A stretch of DNA of 64,000 nt from Sphingomonas melonis (GCF_013409985.1 NZ_JACCBY010000002.1:620001-684000); one strand, 5' to 3'; counted from the stretch's first letter, positions 1 through 9,253 are shown. Made by a program: numbers and translations. The notes: a model not told the origin generated them from the sequence alone.

Positions 1-108
1 CACGCATTGGATGCCGCCGCGGACGGCGACACCCCGGTCGTGCTGATCGCGGGTTCGCTCTACCTCGCCGGTGAAGCGCTCCGCCACAACGACGAGTGTC
101 CGACCTGA
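1..108 (+). CDS. folC: FolC C-terminus, partial (folylpolyglutamate/dihydrofolate synthase)
   Basis: Only the last 35 codons are present and the gene starts outside the window. The readable end contains VVLIAGSLYLAGEAL, which matches the C-terminal motif of bifunctional folylpolyglutamate/dihydrofolate synthases (usually ILICGSLYLAGEVL), followed by TGA. The family adds glutamate to dihydropteroate or folates in the cytoplasm. The assignment rests on this one motif, so it is likely but not certain. Confidence 0.7.
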   Translation, partial: HALDAAADGDTPVVLIAGSLYLAGEALRHNDECPT

Positions 109-178
109 GCGGTTGATTGCGATTGACTTGCAATAGCGGATTGGGGAGTGTTCGGGACGACCACAGGAGTTGCCCCCG

Positions 179-607
179 ATGTCCGATCTCACCACCACCA
201 TCGCAGCCCTGCCCTATGCGCTACCGGCCTGTCCCAACGCGAGAATCGTGTTGTTCGCGCTGCGGCGGATGGGGGCGCAGGGGCTGCATGACGCGCGGGC
301 CAGCCATGCGCTGTTCACGGCGTTCGGCCAGGACTTCCGCCGGCCGCTGGTGCTGATGCGCGCGCTGATGGCGGACCTCGCCGGCACGGCGGCGGGGACG
401 ATCGCGATCGCGCCGTGCTGCTGCGCGCGAATGACGGCGGCCGAGAAGACGATGCTGACCGTGCTCGCCCGCGTCGAGACCGCGCCCGAGACCGCGCGGC
501 TGCTGCTCGGCGATCTGCTCGGCGTACGCCGCGTCGATTCGGTGCTGGCGAGCGTCGCGGCGGTGGCGACCGCCTTCGCCGACGACGGCCGGCCGATCTG
601 CGTTTAG
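179..607 (+). CDS. DUF6628-like conserved protein
   Basis: A 142-residue protein beginning MSDLTTTIAALPYALPACPN, with a CCC cysteine cluster in the middle (around IAPCCCARMT). It resembles a family found in sphingomonads (DUF6628) whose function is not known. I chose ATG at 179 because AGGAG at 165-169 is 9 nt upstream; a TTG three codons earlier would touch that Shine-Dalgarno sequence. Its stop overlaps the stop of the convergent AmpG-like gene by 4 nt. There is no signal peptide or clear membrane segment. The family name is from memory; the gene itself is well supported by its ribosome-binding site and codon use. Confidence 0.6.
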   Translation: MSDLTTTIAALPYALPACPNARIVLFALRRMGAQGLHDARASHALFTAFGQDFRRPLVLMRALMADLAGTAAGTIAIAPCCCARMTAAEKTMLTVLARVETAPETARLLLGDLLGVRRVDSVLASVAAVATAFADDGRPICV

Positions 608-2004
608 GCGTCGGGGGCGTCGCGCACGTCGCCCTCGCCGGCAACACCGGCGCTGCCGATCGATCGATCGATCAGGCCCGACCGGCACATCCACCAGAAC
701 AACAGCACACCGGGCAGCGCGGCCAACGTGGTCCCCCAGTAGAAGGCGACATAGCCGAAGCTTTCCACCAGCCGGCCGGTCGTCGTCGCGGTCAGCACCC
801 GCCCGACGATGCTCGCCGCCGCCGAGATCATCGCATATTGCGCGGCGGTGAAGCGCAGGTCGCAGAGCGCCGAGAAATAGGCGACGACGGTCACGCCGCC
901 GATGCCGCTCGCCAGATTCTCGAACGCCATCGCACCGGCGAGGCCGAGGTTGCTGTGCCCGGCGCCGGCGAGCAGCGCGAAGGCGGCGTTGGAGATCATC
1001 ATCAGCACGAGGCTGAGCATGACCGACCGCTTCAGCCCCATCCGCGCGTAGAGCACGCCGCCGATCGCGATGCCGATCCAGAACGCCCAAAAGCCGATCA
1101 GCACGTCGTAGAGCGCGATCTCGTCGTTGCTGAAATGCAGATCGTCGAGCAGCAGCCGCAGCGCCTGCTGTCCCAGCGTGTCGCCGATCTTGTGGAGCAG
1201 GATGAAGGCCAGGATGATGAAGGCGCCGTGGCGGCGGAAGAATTCGAGGAACGGGCTGACGATCGATGCCGCGATCTCGCGCGCGCCGTGGCGCTTGATC
1301 GGCTCGCGCCGGCGGTGCGGTTCGCCGCGCACCAGCGCGACGATCATCGCCGGGAAGGCGAACAGCACGCAGGCCAGATAGGCGACGTGCCAGTTGGATC
1401 GCGCCGCGATCACCAGCGCGAGCGCCCCGGCCAGGACCGAGCCGATCCGCCAGCCATATTGCGTCATGCCCGACCCGATGCCCATCTCTTCGGGCTCCAG
1501 CGTCTCGATCCGATAGGCGTCGATGACGATGTCGTAGGTCGCACCCGCAAAACCGACCAGCACCGTCGCGATGATCGTCGCCTGCAGGCTGGCGGCGGGG
1601 TCGACCAGCGCGAGATTGGCGACCGCCAGGATCACCAGCACGCCCGACAGCAGCACCCACGACACGCGCTGGCCGAGCCGGCCGAGCACTGGCAGCCTGA
1701 CGCCATCGACCATCCACGCCCATAACGGCTTCAGGTTGTAGACGAGGAAGCCGAGCGTGAAGGCGGTGATCGTGCTCTTGTCGAGCCCGTCCTGCTTCAG
1801 CCGCGTGGTCAACGTCGCGCCGATCATCGTGAAGGCCAGGCCCGACGATATGCCCATGAAGAACACCGCGATCGGCCCGCGCTCGGCATAGGGCGCGAGC
1901 GGTGCCAGCCGTGTCCGGAGCGCCGCCGAGCGCCGCATCATCACGATCAGCACCAGCACGACGGCCGCGACGATGAGGAAGTACAGGTTATTGCCGGTCA
2001 ACAT
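604..2004 (-). CDS. ampG: AmpG-family muropeptide MFS transporter
   Basis: A 466-residue polytopic membrane protein with roughly 12 hydrophobic segments. The N-terminal half carries GISSGLAFTMIGATLTTRL, VYNLKPLWAWMVDGVRLP and GATYDIVIDAYRIE, which correspond to the AmpG signatures (SGLP..., LKFLWAPLLD, QDIVIDAYR). AmpG permeases import anhydromuropeptides released from peptidoglycan across the inner membrane for recycling, and in many bacteria this feeds beta-lactamase induction. Length is near the family norm. No ampC, ampD or nagZ neighbour is visible, so the substrate is inferred from family membership only. The ATG at 2004 has no strong Shine-Dalgarno sequence. Confidence 0.75.
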   Translation of the reverse strand: MLTGNNLYFLIVAAVVLVLIVMMRRSAALRTRLAPLAPYAERGPIAVFFMGISSGLAFTMIGATLTTRLKQDGLDKSTITAFTLGFLVYNLKPLWAWMVDGVRLPVLGRLGQRVSWVLLSGVLVILAVANLALVDPAASLQATIIATVLVGFAGATYDIVIDAYRIETLEPEEMGIGSGMTQYGWRIGSVLAGALALVIAARSNWHVAYLACVLFAFPAMIVALVRGEPHRRREPIKRHGAREIAASIVSPFLEFFRRHGAFIILAFILLHKIGDTLGQQALRLLLDDLHFSNDEIALYDVLIGFWAFWIGIAIGGVLYARMGLKRSVMLSLVLMMISNAAFALLAGAGHSNLGLAGAMAFENLASGIGGVTVVAYFSALCDLRFTAAQYAMISAAASIVGRVLTATTTGRLVESFGYVAFYWGTTLAALPGVLLFWWMCRSGLIDRSIGSAGVAGEGDVRDAPDA

Positions 2005-2071
2005 CGGCGCGACACTAACGGCAATTTCGCGCGCGGCCAGCGGCTTTCCGGCGCAACCGGGCGACCGCGGC

Positions 2072-2506
2072 TTATCCCGCCGGCGCCTCGAACAGCTGGA
2101 ACCCGGTCGGCAGCCGCTTGGTCTTGCGGCCGGCGAGCTTCGCCTCGATCGCCTCGATCGCGCCGATCAGGTCGCGCTGCTGATAAGGCTTGGCGAGGCA
2201 GCCGGCGGCGAGCGACATCGCCTCGGGCGGGAAATTGCCGGTCACGAACAGCACCGGCACGCCCTGCTCGCCGGCGGCGCGGGCGACGTCGATCCCCGAT
2301 CCGTCCGCCAGATGCACGTCGACCAGCACCAGATCAACCTCCGCCTCCGATCGCAGCACCCGCACCGCCTCGGCGACGCGATCGACGGTGGCGACGATCT
2401 CATAGCTCGCGTCGGTCAGGAGGTGCTCGACATCGAAGGCGATCAACGGCTCGTCCTCGACCACCAGCAGGCGCACGATCTGGCGCTTCTTCCTCCCGAA
2501 CAGCAT
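2072..2506 (-). CDS. Single-domain response regulator (receiver protein)
   Basis: A 144-residue CheY-like receiver with no output domain. After a short basic start (MLFGRKKRQ) it reads LLVVEDEPLIAFD (acidic pocket), VLVDVHLADG (phospho-acceptor Asp63), FVTGN (Thr89) and CLAKPY (Lys106), so all core receiver residues are present. About 30 residues follow the receiver. ATG at 2506 is preceded by GGAG with a 7-nt gap; the in-frame GTG at 2512 is too close to that site. Such stand-alone receivers shuttle phosphoryl groups or bind partners. No histidine kinase is adjacent, so the partner is unknown. It is divergent from rluB. Confidence 0.8.
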   Translation of the reverse strand: MLFGRKKRQIVRLLVVEDEPLIAFDVEHLLTDASYEIVATVDRVAEAVRVLRSEAEVDLVLVDVHLADGSGIDVARAAGEQGVPVLFVTGNFPPEAMSLAAGCLAKPYQQRDLIGAIEAIEAKLAGRKTKRLPTGFQLFEAPAG

Positions 2507-2621
2507 CGACACGCTCCGCCCGGCGCCAGTTAATTGTTACGCCTCCGCGACATAACGCACGCCCGCGACTTCGGACGCAAATCTTTTCGCGCCTTGGACA
2601 AATGCACGTTATGGGCGCAGC

Positions 2622-4226
2622 ATGGCCCAAACCCCCGAACCCCGCACCGGCGACCGGATCGCGAAACTGCTCGCCCGCGCCGGCGTCGCGAGCCGTCGCG
2701 AAATCGAACGCATGATCGCCGAGGGGCGCGTCGCGCTCGACGGCAAGGTGCTCGATACGCCCGCCACCGTCTTGCGCTCGCTCACCGGCGTCACCGTCGA
2801 TGGCGAGCCCGTCGCGCCGCCCGAGCCGACCCGCCTCTTCCTCTATCACAAGCCGACCGGCCTGCTCGTCACCGAGCACGATCCGGCGGGCCGACCGACG
2901 ATCTACGACAAATTGCCCGACGACCTGCCGCGGCTGGTGCCGGTCGGCCGGCTCGACCTCAATACCGAGGGGCTGTTGCTGCTCACCACCGACGGCGGCT
3001 TCAAGCGCCAGCTCGAACTGCCGGCGACCGGCGTCGAGCGCAGCTATCGCGCGCGTGCCTATGGCAATGTCACGCAACAGCAGCTCGAGGACCTCGCCGA
3101 CGGCATCGAGATCGACGGCGTCCGCTATGGCCCGATCGACGCGAATATCGAGCGGCGCACCGGCGCCAACGTCTGGATCGAGGTGACGATCACCGAGGGC
3201 AAGAACCGCGAGGTGCGGCGCGTGCTCGAACATCTCGAACTGCAGGTCAGCCGGCTGATCCGCACTCGCTACGGCCCGTTCATCCTCGGCGACCTGCCCG
3301 TCGGCGGCGTCGGCGAGGTGAAGCAGCACGACATCGTCGCCTTCCGCCGCACGCTCAGGGGCGGGGCGCCCGACGAGCCGATGGTCGAGGCGCCGCGTGA
3401 CGGCTTCCGCACCGCGCCGACCGCCAACCGCCCGGCCCGCGCCCGCCCGCGTCCGGTCGAGACCCCCGCCCCGCGCGAGGCGCAGGAGCGCCCGGCCCGC
3501 ACCCGCGCACCGGCGAGCGGCGAGGGCCGTCGCGCCCCGCGCCGCAGCGACGCCGCACCGGCCGGGGTCGCGGCGCGCCCTGCCCGCCCGGGCGCCATAC
3601 CGGCGGCGGGCGATACGCGCCGCGCCGCGCCGCGCACGGATCGCAATGACGAGCGCGGCACCGGCCGGGAACAGGGTCGCCGCTTTGTGCCGCGCGCCGA
3701 ACGCGGCAACGAGTCCGGCAGCGGCCGGGACGAGGGCCGCCGCTTCGCCCCCCGCGGCGAACGCAGCAACGAGTCCGGCAGTGGTCGCGACGAGGGCCGC
3801 CGCTTCACTCCCCGCGCCGATCGCGGCGGCAGCGACGCGCGCGAGGGCGGCCGCGGCCGCTTCGGCGACGCAGGCCGGGCCGCACGCGCCGCCGACGGCA
3901 GACCCGCCGGCACGCGGCCGCCACGATCGAGCACCCGCCCGCCGCGCGACCGCGACGACGACCGGCCCGCCAAGGTCCCGACCGGCGGCTCCGCGATCAA
4001 GCCGTGGGAGCAGGGCGACGACCGCAAGGCCGGTCGCGCCCGGTCCGGTGACGGCCAGCGCGCGGGACATCCCCGGTCCGATGGCCGCCCTGCCCGTTCC
4101 GGCGCCCGCCCCGCGCGCGGCAACGACGCCCCGCGCAGCGGCGGTCCCGCCGGCGGGCGTGGCTCACCCCGACCGAAGACGCCCGGTGGCGCGCCCCGCG
4201 GCGCACCGAAGGGAGGCCGTCGATGA
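2622..4226 (+). CDS. rluB: 23S rRNA pseudouridine synthase (RluB/RsuA family) with long disordered tail
   Basis: A 534-residue protein. Residues about 11-65 form an S4 RNA-binding domain (RIAKLLARAGVASRREIERM) and about 70-240 form the RsuA/RluB catalytic domain with GRLDLNTEGLLLLT, where Asp112 is the expected catalytic residue. Family members isomerise a uridine in large-subunit rRNA. From about residue 255 to the end is a 280-residue Arg/Gly/Pro/Asp-rich tail, including three 20-residue repeats of the ESGSGRDEGRRF type. E. coli RluB is about 290 residues, so the tail nearly doubles it. Long basic tails on this enzyme are common in alphaproteobacteria and probably bind RNA. The stop overlaps rsmD by 4 nt (ATGA). 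Confidence 0.85.
   Translation: MAQTPEPRTGDRIAKLLARAGVASRREIERMIAEGRVALDGKVLDTPATVLRSLTGVTVDGEPVAPPEPTRLFLYHKPTGLLVTEHDPAGRPTIYDKLPDDLPRLVPVGRLDLNTEGLLLLTTDGGFKRQLELPATGVERSYRARAYGNVTQQQLEDLADGIEIDGVRYGPIDANIERRTGANVWIEVTITEGKNREVRRVLEHLELQVSRLIRTRYGPFILGDLPVGGVGEVKQHDIVAFRRTLRGGAPDEPMVEAPRDGFRTAPTANRPARARPRPVETPAPREAQERPARTRAPASGEGRRAPRRSDAAPAGVAARPARPGAIPAAGDTRRAAPRTDRNDERGTGREQGRRFVPRAERGNESGSGRDEGRRFAPRGERSNESGSGRDEGRRFTPRADRGGSDAREGGRGRFGDAGRAARAADGRPAGTRPPRSSTRPPRDRDDDRPAKVPTGGSAIKPWEQGDDRKAGRARSGDGQRAGHPRSDGRPARSGARPARGNDAPRSGGPAGGRGSPRPKTPGGAPRGAPKGGRR
3641..3820 (+). repeat. Three 60-bp tandem repeats inside rluB tail
   Basis: Three units with an exact 60-bp period (3641-3700, 3701-3760, 3761-3820). 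Each encodes about 20 residues of the pattern (R)xNE(S/R)GSGR(D/E)xGRRFxPR. Units two and three are nearly identical; unit one is more diverged. They extend the disordered basic tail of the pseudouridine synthase and would be prone to copy-number change. Confidence 0.8.
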
Positions 4227-4759
4227 GGGTCATCGCCGGGCAATGGCGTGGGCGCCCGCTCGCCGCACCCAAGGGTGACGCCACCCGCCCCACCGCCGAT
4301 CGGACGCGCGAGGCGCTGTTCTCGATGCTGACCAGCCGGCTCGGCAGCTTCGAAGGGCTCGCCGTCGCCGACCTCTTTGCCGGCTCGGGCGCGCTGGGGA
4401 TCGAGGCGCTGTCGCGGGGCGCGGCATCGTGCCTGTTCGTCGAACAGGATGGCGCGGCGTTGGATGCGCTCAAGGGCAATCTCGCCAAGCTCGGCACGCG
4501 GGGCGACGTGCGCGCCGGTTCGGTCATGGGGCTCGGGCCGGCGCTGGCGCCGCTCGACCTCATCATGATGGACCCGCCCTATGGCACGGGCGCGGGCCTC
4601 GTCGCGCTCGACAAGCTGGCGCGGCTCGGCTGGGTGTCGCCCGCGACCTGGATCAGCATCGAGACCGCCAAGGCGGAGGAGATCGCCCCGCCCGGCTTCA
4701 CCGTCGACGCGACCCGCGTCCACGGCAAGGCGCGGCTGACCTTGCTAAGGCAGGAATAA
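4223..4759 (+). CDS. rsmD: 16S rRNA (guanine966-N2)-methyltransferase RsmD
   Basis: A 178-residue class I SAM-dependent methyltransferase. The N-terminus MRVIAGQWRGRPLAAP and RPTADRTREALFSML are typical of RsmD. The SAM-binding motif is VADLFAGSGALGIEALSRGA and the catalytic motif is MMDPPYGTG (the NPPY-type motif IV of N6/N2 methyltransferases). It methylates G966 of 16S rRNA during small-subunit assembly. It overlaps rluB by ATGA, so two rRNA modification genes are translationally coupled. Length matches the family. Confidence 0.92.
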   Translation: MRVIAGQWRGRPLAAPKGDATRPTADRTREALFSMLTSRLGSFEGLAVADLFAGSGALGIEALSRGAASCLFVEQDGAALDALKGNLAKLGTRGDVRAGSVMGLGPALAPLDLIMMDPPYGTGAGLVALDKLARLGWVSPATWISIETAKAEEIAPPGFTVDATRVHGKARLTLLRQE

Positions 4760-4778
4760 AGGCTGCACCCTCCCGCGG

Positions 4779-4805
4779 CTTCCCTCTCCCCTCGGGAGAG
4801 GGAAG
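4779..4805. terminator. 12-bp perfect hairpin between convergent genes
   Basis: The arms CTTCCCTCTCCC and GGGAGAGGGAAG pair perfectly around a 3-nt loop, between the stops of rsmD and the convergent transporter. There is no T-run, so it could be a bidirectional terminator or a copy of a GC-rich intergenic repeat. Confidence 0.5.
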
Positions 4806-4842
4806 AGGCGGCGAAGGCGGCGAAGGGTGAGTATGACGCCGG

Positions 4843-6123
4843 TTACGCCTCCGCCCGACCGCGCAGCAACGCCAGACCGCCGAGGCTCAGCAGCCCCGCG
4901 CCGACCAGGTACAGGCCGATCCAGCCCAGCCCGCGATGCGCCAGCGCCTCCGCTGCGATCGGCGCGACCGCACCGCCGAGGATGCCGCCGAGGTTGAAGG
5001 TCATCGACACGCCGGTATAGCGCACCCCCGCCGGGAACAGGCTCGGCAGCCAGCCGCCGAGCGGCCCATAAGCGAAGCCCATCACGAACAGCGCGAAGGC
5101 GAGCCACAGGAAGACGACGAACAGCGAGCCCGCACCGAGCATCGGCCCCATCGCCAGTCCCGCGACCATGCAGCCGATGAAGCCGATCACCAGCATCCGC
5201 CGCGCCCCGGTGCGATCGGCGGTCACGCTCGCGACGATCACCCCGGCGGCGAGGAACAGGATCGCGACCAGCTCGACCGCCAGCATCGCCTCGCGCCCAT
5301 AGCCGAGGCTCTTGGTGCCGTAGCCGAGCGTGAAGGCGGTCGCGAGATAGAAGAGCGCGAAACAGGCGATCACCCCGCCCGTCCCCGCCAGCACTGCGCG
5401 GCCATGGTCCAGCATCAGCGTCGCGATCGGCACCTTGGGCAGCGCCTCCGCCTGCTCGGCCTCGACGAACGCCGGCGTCTCGGTCAGCTTGAGCCGCACC
5501 CACAGGCCGAGCACGACGAGCACCGCGCTGACCAGGAACGGCAGCCGCCAGCCCCAGGCCCGGAACTGCGCCTCGTCGAGCGCCAGCCCGAGGATCAGGA
5601 ACAGCCCGTTCGCCATGAGGAAGCCGACGGGCGCGCCGAGCGGCGGGAACATGCCCCAGGTGTTGCGGCGGTGCGGCGGCGCGTTCTCGACCGCGAGCAA
5701 TGCCGCCCCGCCCCATTCGCCGCCGAGGCCGAACCCCTGGCCGAGCCGCAACAGACAGAGCAGCAGCGGCGCAAGCCAGCCGACCTGCTGATAGGTCGGC
5801 AGGAAGGCGATCGCGACGGTCGAACCGCCCATCAGCATCAGGCTGGCGACCAGGGTCGACTTGCGGCCGACCCGGTCACCGAAATGACCGAAGACGATCG
5901 CGCCCACCGGCCGCGCGATGAAGGCGAGCCCGAAGCTGGCGAAGCTCAGCATCTGCTGCGCGGTCTTGCTCTCCGCCGGGAAGAACAATTCGCCGAACAC
6001 CAGCGCGGCGGCGGTCGCATAGATATAGAAGTCGTAGAATTCGACCGCGGTGCCGACCAGGCTGGCGGTGAGGATGCGGCGGGCGGAGGCGCGCGGCGGC
6101 GGCGGAGCGGACGGCGTGGTCAT
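4843..6123 (-). CDS. MFS transporter, metabolite:H+ symporter (MHS) family
   Basis: A 426-residue, 12-segment membrane protein. MHS-family marks include ASLVGTAVEFYDFYIYATAA at the start, ARPVGAIVFGHFGDRVGRKS (MFS loop 2-3 motif), RLGQGFGLGGEWGGAALLAVE and the loop RRNTWGMFPPLGAP. Family members (ProP, ShiA, KgtP types) bring small organic acids or compatible solutes in with protons. The sequence alone does not set the substrate, and no catabolic neighbours help. The start is ATG at 6123 after a Pro/Ala-rich cytoplasmic stretch. Confidence 0.8.
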   Translation of the reverse strand: MTTPSAPPPPRASARRILTASLVGTAVEFYDFYIYATAAALVFGELFFPAESKTAQQMLSFASFGLAFIARPVGAIVFGHFGDRVGRKSTLVASLMLMGGSTVAIAFLPTYQQVGWLAPLLLCLLRLGQGFGLGGEWGGAALLAVENAPPHRRNTWGMFPPLGAPVGFLMANGLFLILGLALDEAQFRAWGWRLPFLVSAVLVVLGLWVRLKLTETPAFVEAEQAEALPKVPIATLMLDHGRAVLAGTGGVIACFALFYLATAFTLGYGTKSLGYGREAMLAVELVAILFLAAGVIVASVTADRTGARRMLVIGFIGCMVAGLAMGPMLGAGSLFVVFLWLAFALFVMGFAYGPLGGWLPSLFPAGVRYTGVSMTFNLGGILGGAVAPIAAEALAHRGLGWIGLYLVGAGLLSLGGLALLRGRAEA

Positions 6124-6370
6124 GCCGCCACTCTAATCGCGAAAAAAACGTCGCGAGCAACAACTGTGAAATCCGTTCGCAACAATCCGGGGCTAGAGAG
6201 GGGTGGTCGCTGCTCCTCTCCCCCTGTGGGTAGCGACGTGTCGGTCGCCTCCCCTGTCGGCCGACCCTCCCTGAACTACGGGGCGGTCGCGTTGCGGCTG
6301 CCCCGATTTTTCATGAGCTTGGCCGATGAACGAGGCGACCCGCCGTTCGGCAAGCCGCCCCGCTGACGCA

Positions 6371-6718
6371 TCAATTGGCAGCATTCGTCCCGGGCAGGCT
6401 GGCGAGCCGTACGTCCTGCGTCCCCGCCAGCGCCGCGAGCTTGTTCGCCCCGTCGGTGCGCATTTCCTTGACGCAGCGCATCGCGTCGAGTCGCATGTCG
6501 AGCGTCGCCCCGTGTGGCGCGCACACCGCCTGCGCGGCGCGTACGATGCGGTTCTCCAGCGCCCGGCGACCGGCGTCGGTGTGCAGGTCGAGACCCTTGG
6601 TCGAGATCCGGACCTGTACCGGCTCCCGCTCGGCAGCGGACGCGGCGGTCGGAACAGCAGCGGCAAACAGGCACGACAAAGCGACCGCCGCGAAGGCGGC
6701 GTGATTCGAAGTCTTCAT
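6371..6718 (-). CDS. UrcA family protein, exported
   Basis: A 115-residue protein with a cleavable signal peptide (MKTSNHAAFAAVALSCLFAA ... ASA). The mature part reads VQVRISTKGLDLHTDAGRRA, then the cysteine-containing VRAAQAVCAPHG and DAMRCVKEM, which is the layout of UrcA-family proteins common in sphingomonads and caulobacters. The two cysteines probably form a disulfide in the periplasm. Function is unknown. A good AGGAG lies upstream of ATG 6718. The 247 bp between this gene and the transporter to its left show no other gene. Confidence 0.7.
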   Translation of the reverse strand: MKTSNHAAFAAVALSCLFAAAVPTAASAAEREPVQVRISTKGLDLHTDAGRRALENRIVRAAQAVCAPHGATLDMRLDAMRCVKEMRTDGANKLAALAGTQDVRLASLPGTNAAN

Positions 6719-6931
6719 GATGACACTCCTGCATTGGGCTTGCCATGGCGGTCCGGCTCGATCCGCGCGCCTCTGGCGGGCGCGGCTGGGACGAAGCCGG
6801 GCGATCCGCCGGCGCGGTCGCCCTAGCAGCGGGTCGTTGCGCGTGCGTTACATGTGCATGTCATCGGCGTGACGCGGCGGGGCGGCGGATCGGGCTTGCC
6901 CGCGCGGGCGCCGTTCCCTACCTGTTCGCCG

Positions 6932-9220
6932 GTGACCGATCTCAGCGCCCCGACCAACGCCTTGCAGGACCCGCCCTATCTCAAGGGCCTCAACCCGCCG
7001 CAGCGCGATGCGGTGCTGACCACCGAAGGCCCGGTGCTGATGCTTGCCGGCGCCGGCACCGGCAAGACCGCGGCGCTCACCGCGCGGCTCGCGCACCTGT
7101 TGTGGACGCGCAAGGCCTGGCCGTCGGAAATCCTCAGCGTCACCTTCACCAACAAGGCAGCGCGCGAAATGCGCGAACGCGTCGGCCGGCTCGTCGGCGA
7201 CGCAGTCGAGGGCATGCCGTGGCTCGGCACCTTCCACGCAATTGGCGCCAAGATGCTGCGGCGCCACGCCGAACTCGTCGGGTTGCAGAGCAATTTCACG
7301 ATCCTGGACACCGACGACCAGCTGCGGCTGCTCAAGCAGCTGATCGTCGCCGCCGACCTCGACGAGAAGCGCTTTCCGGCGCGCAGCCTCGCCGGGTTGA
7401 TCGACGACTGGAAGAACAAGGGGCTGGTCCCCGCCGATATCGATGCCGGCGAGAGCGAACGCTATGCCAATGGCCGCGGCGGCGAACTCTACGCGCAATA
7501 TCAGGAGCGGTTGAAGGCCCTTAACGCCTGCGATTTCGGCGACCTGCTGCTCCACATGCTGACCGTGCTCAAGACCTATCCCGAGGTGCTGAAAATGTAC
7601 CAGGAGCGGTTCAAGTACATCATGGTGGACGAATATCAGGACACCAACGTCGTCCAGTACCTCTGGCTGCGTCTGCTCGCGCAGGCACGCAAGAATATCG
7701 CCTGCGTCGGCGACGACGACCAGTCGATCTATTCGTGGCGCGGCGCGCAGGTCGAGAATATCCTGAAGTTCGAGAAGGACTTCCCGGGCGCGAAGGTGAT
7801 CCGGCTCGAACAGAATTACCGCTCGACGCCGCATATCCTCGGCGCCGCCTCGGGCGTCATCGCCAACAACGGCGGCCGGCTCGGCAAGACGCTATGGACC
7901 GAGCTCGACGCGGGCGAGAAGGTGCGCGTGCTCGGCGTCTGGGATGGCCCCGAGGAGGCGCGCCGCGTCGGCGAGGAGATCGAGGCGGCGCAGCGTAGCG
8001 GCAAGAGCCTCGACGAGATCGCCATCCTCGTCCGCGCGCAGCACCAGACGCGCGAGTTCGAGGACCGGTTCATCGCGATCGGCATGCCCTATCGCATCAT
8101 CGGCGGCTTCCGCTTCTACGAACGCGCCGAGATCCGCGACGCGCTCGCCTATCTGCGCATCGTCAACCAGCCCTCGGACGACCTCGCCTTCGAACGCATC
8201 GTCAACGTCCCCAAGCGCGGCCTGGGCGACAAGGCGCTCGCCAAGATCCACCAGCTTGCGCGGAGCGAGGGCGTGCCGCTGACCATCGCGTCGGCGCGCA
8301 TCCTCGACACCGATGAGCTTACTCCGCAGGCGCGCCGCGCGCTCGGCAATCTGGTCGGCGACATCGCCCGCTGGCGCGACATGGCGCGCGACCTGCCGCA
8401 CGCCGAACTCGCCCGCCAGCTGCTCGACGAGAGCGGCTATACCGCGATGTGGCAGGCCGAGAAGTCGGTCGAGGCGGCGGGCCGGCTCGAGAACCTGTCC
8501 GAACTCGTCCGCGCGATGGAGGAATATGAATCGCTCGGCGCGTTCCTCGAACACGTCAGCCTCGTCATGGACAAGGAAGGCGGCGTCCAGGACCCGCAGG
8601 TGACGATCATGACGATCCACGCCGCCAAGGGCCTCGAATATGACACCGTCTTCCTCGTCGGCTGGGAGGAAGGGCTGTTCCCGTCGCAGCGCTCGCTCGA
8701 CGAGGGCGGCACCAAGAGCCTCGAGGAGGAACGCCGCCTCGCCTATGTCGCGATCACCCGCGCGCGCCGCCGCGCGACGATCCTCCACGCCGCCAACCGC
8801 CGCATCTACGGCCAGTGGACGTCGAGCATCCCCAGCCGCTTCGTCGGCGAGCTGCCGCCCGAACATACCGATGCCGAGACGACGATGTCGGGCGGCGAGA
8901 GCCTGTGGCGCGCGAACTGGAGCGAGCGCGCCGATCCCTTCGCCGATGTCGGTCGCGGCACCGGGCGCGGGCCCGGCTGGCAGCGGGCGGCGGGAAGCGG
9001 ATCGGGCTTCTCGACCGCGCCGACGCGCGTCGTCGAGAGCCGGTCGAGCGCGGTCAGCATCGGCAACAAGGGGCGCAGCGACCTGTCGGTCGGCCTGCGC
9101 GTCTTCCACCAGAAGTTCGGCTATGGCGCGATCGCCGAGATCGAGGGCAACAAGCTCGAGATCGATTTCGAGGCGGCCGGCCGCAAACGCGTGATGGACA
9201 GCTTCGTCACGATCGGCTGA
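6932..9220 (+). CDS. uvrD: ATP-dependent DNA helicase UvrD/PcrA
   Basis: A superfamily 1A helicase of about 762 residues. Motifs in order are AGAGTGKTAAL (Walker A), TFTNKAAREM (Ia), VDEYQDTN (II), GDDDQSIYSWRGA (III), EQNYRST (IV), TIHAAKGLEYDTVFLVG (V) and YVAITRARRRA (VI). The C-terminus VGLRVFHQKFGYGAIAEIEG is the Tudor-like domain of UvrD/PcrA, which contacts RNA polymerase. It unwinds DNA 3' to 5' in excision and mismatch repair. The start is uncertain: GTG at 6932 fits the homologous N-terminus, while ATG at 6854 would add 26 residues of poor composition. Neither has a clear Shine-Dalgarno sequence. Confidence 0.9.
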   Translation: MTDLSAPTNALQDPPYLKGLNPPQRDAVLTTEGPVLMLAGAGTGKTAALTARLAHLLWTRKAWPSEILSVTFTNKAAREMRERVGRLVGDAVEGMPWLGTFHAIGAKMLRRHAELVGLQSNFTILDTDDQLRLLKQLIVAADLDEKRFPARSLAGLIDDWKNKGLVPADIDAGESERYANGRGGELYAQYQERLKALNACDFGDLLLHMLTVLKTYPEVLKMYQERFKYIMVDEYQDTNVVQYLWLRLLAQARKNIACVGDDDQSIYSWRGAQVENILKFEKDFPGAKVIRLEQNYRSTPHILGAASGVIANNGGRLGKTLWTELDAGEKVRVLGVWDGPEEARRVGEEIEAAQRSGKSLDEIAILVRAQHQTREFEDRFIAIGMPYRIIGGFRFYERAEIRDALAYLRIVNQPSDDLAFERIVNVPKRGLGDKALAKIHQLARSEGVPLTIASARILDTDELTPQARRALGNLVGDIARWRDMARDLPHAELARQLLDESGYTAMWQAEKSVEAAGRLENLSELVRAMEEYESLGAFLEHVSLVMDKEGGVQDPQVTIMTIHAAKGLEYDTVFLVGWEEGLFPSQRSLDEGGTKSLEEERRLAYVAITRARRRATILHAANRRIYGQWTSSIPSRFVGELPPEHTDAETTMSGGESLWRANWSERADPFADVGRGTGRGPGWQRAAGSGSGFSTAPTRVVESRSSAVSIGNKGRSDLSVGLRVFHQKFGYGAIAEIEGNKLEIDFEAAGRKRVMDSFVTIG

Positions 9221-9230
9221 GCGACGTCGC

Positions 9231-9253
9231 GGCGGTTTCGTTCAGGAACCGCC
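9231..9253 (+). terminator. Possible terminator after uvrD
   Basis: GGCGGTT and AACCGCC pair as a 7-bp stem around a 9-nt loop, 10 bp after the helicase stop. No T-run follows, so this is a weak call. Confidence 0.35.

Noticed and set aside
3397..4278. Alternative frame in the rluB tail (Ala/Arg/Pro-rich)
   Set aside because: Shadow of the repetitive tail; the RluB frame is continuous from the catalytic domain and coupled to rsmD.
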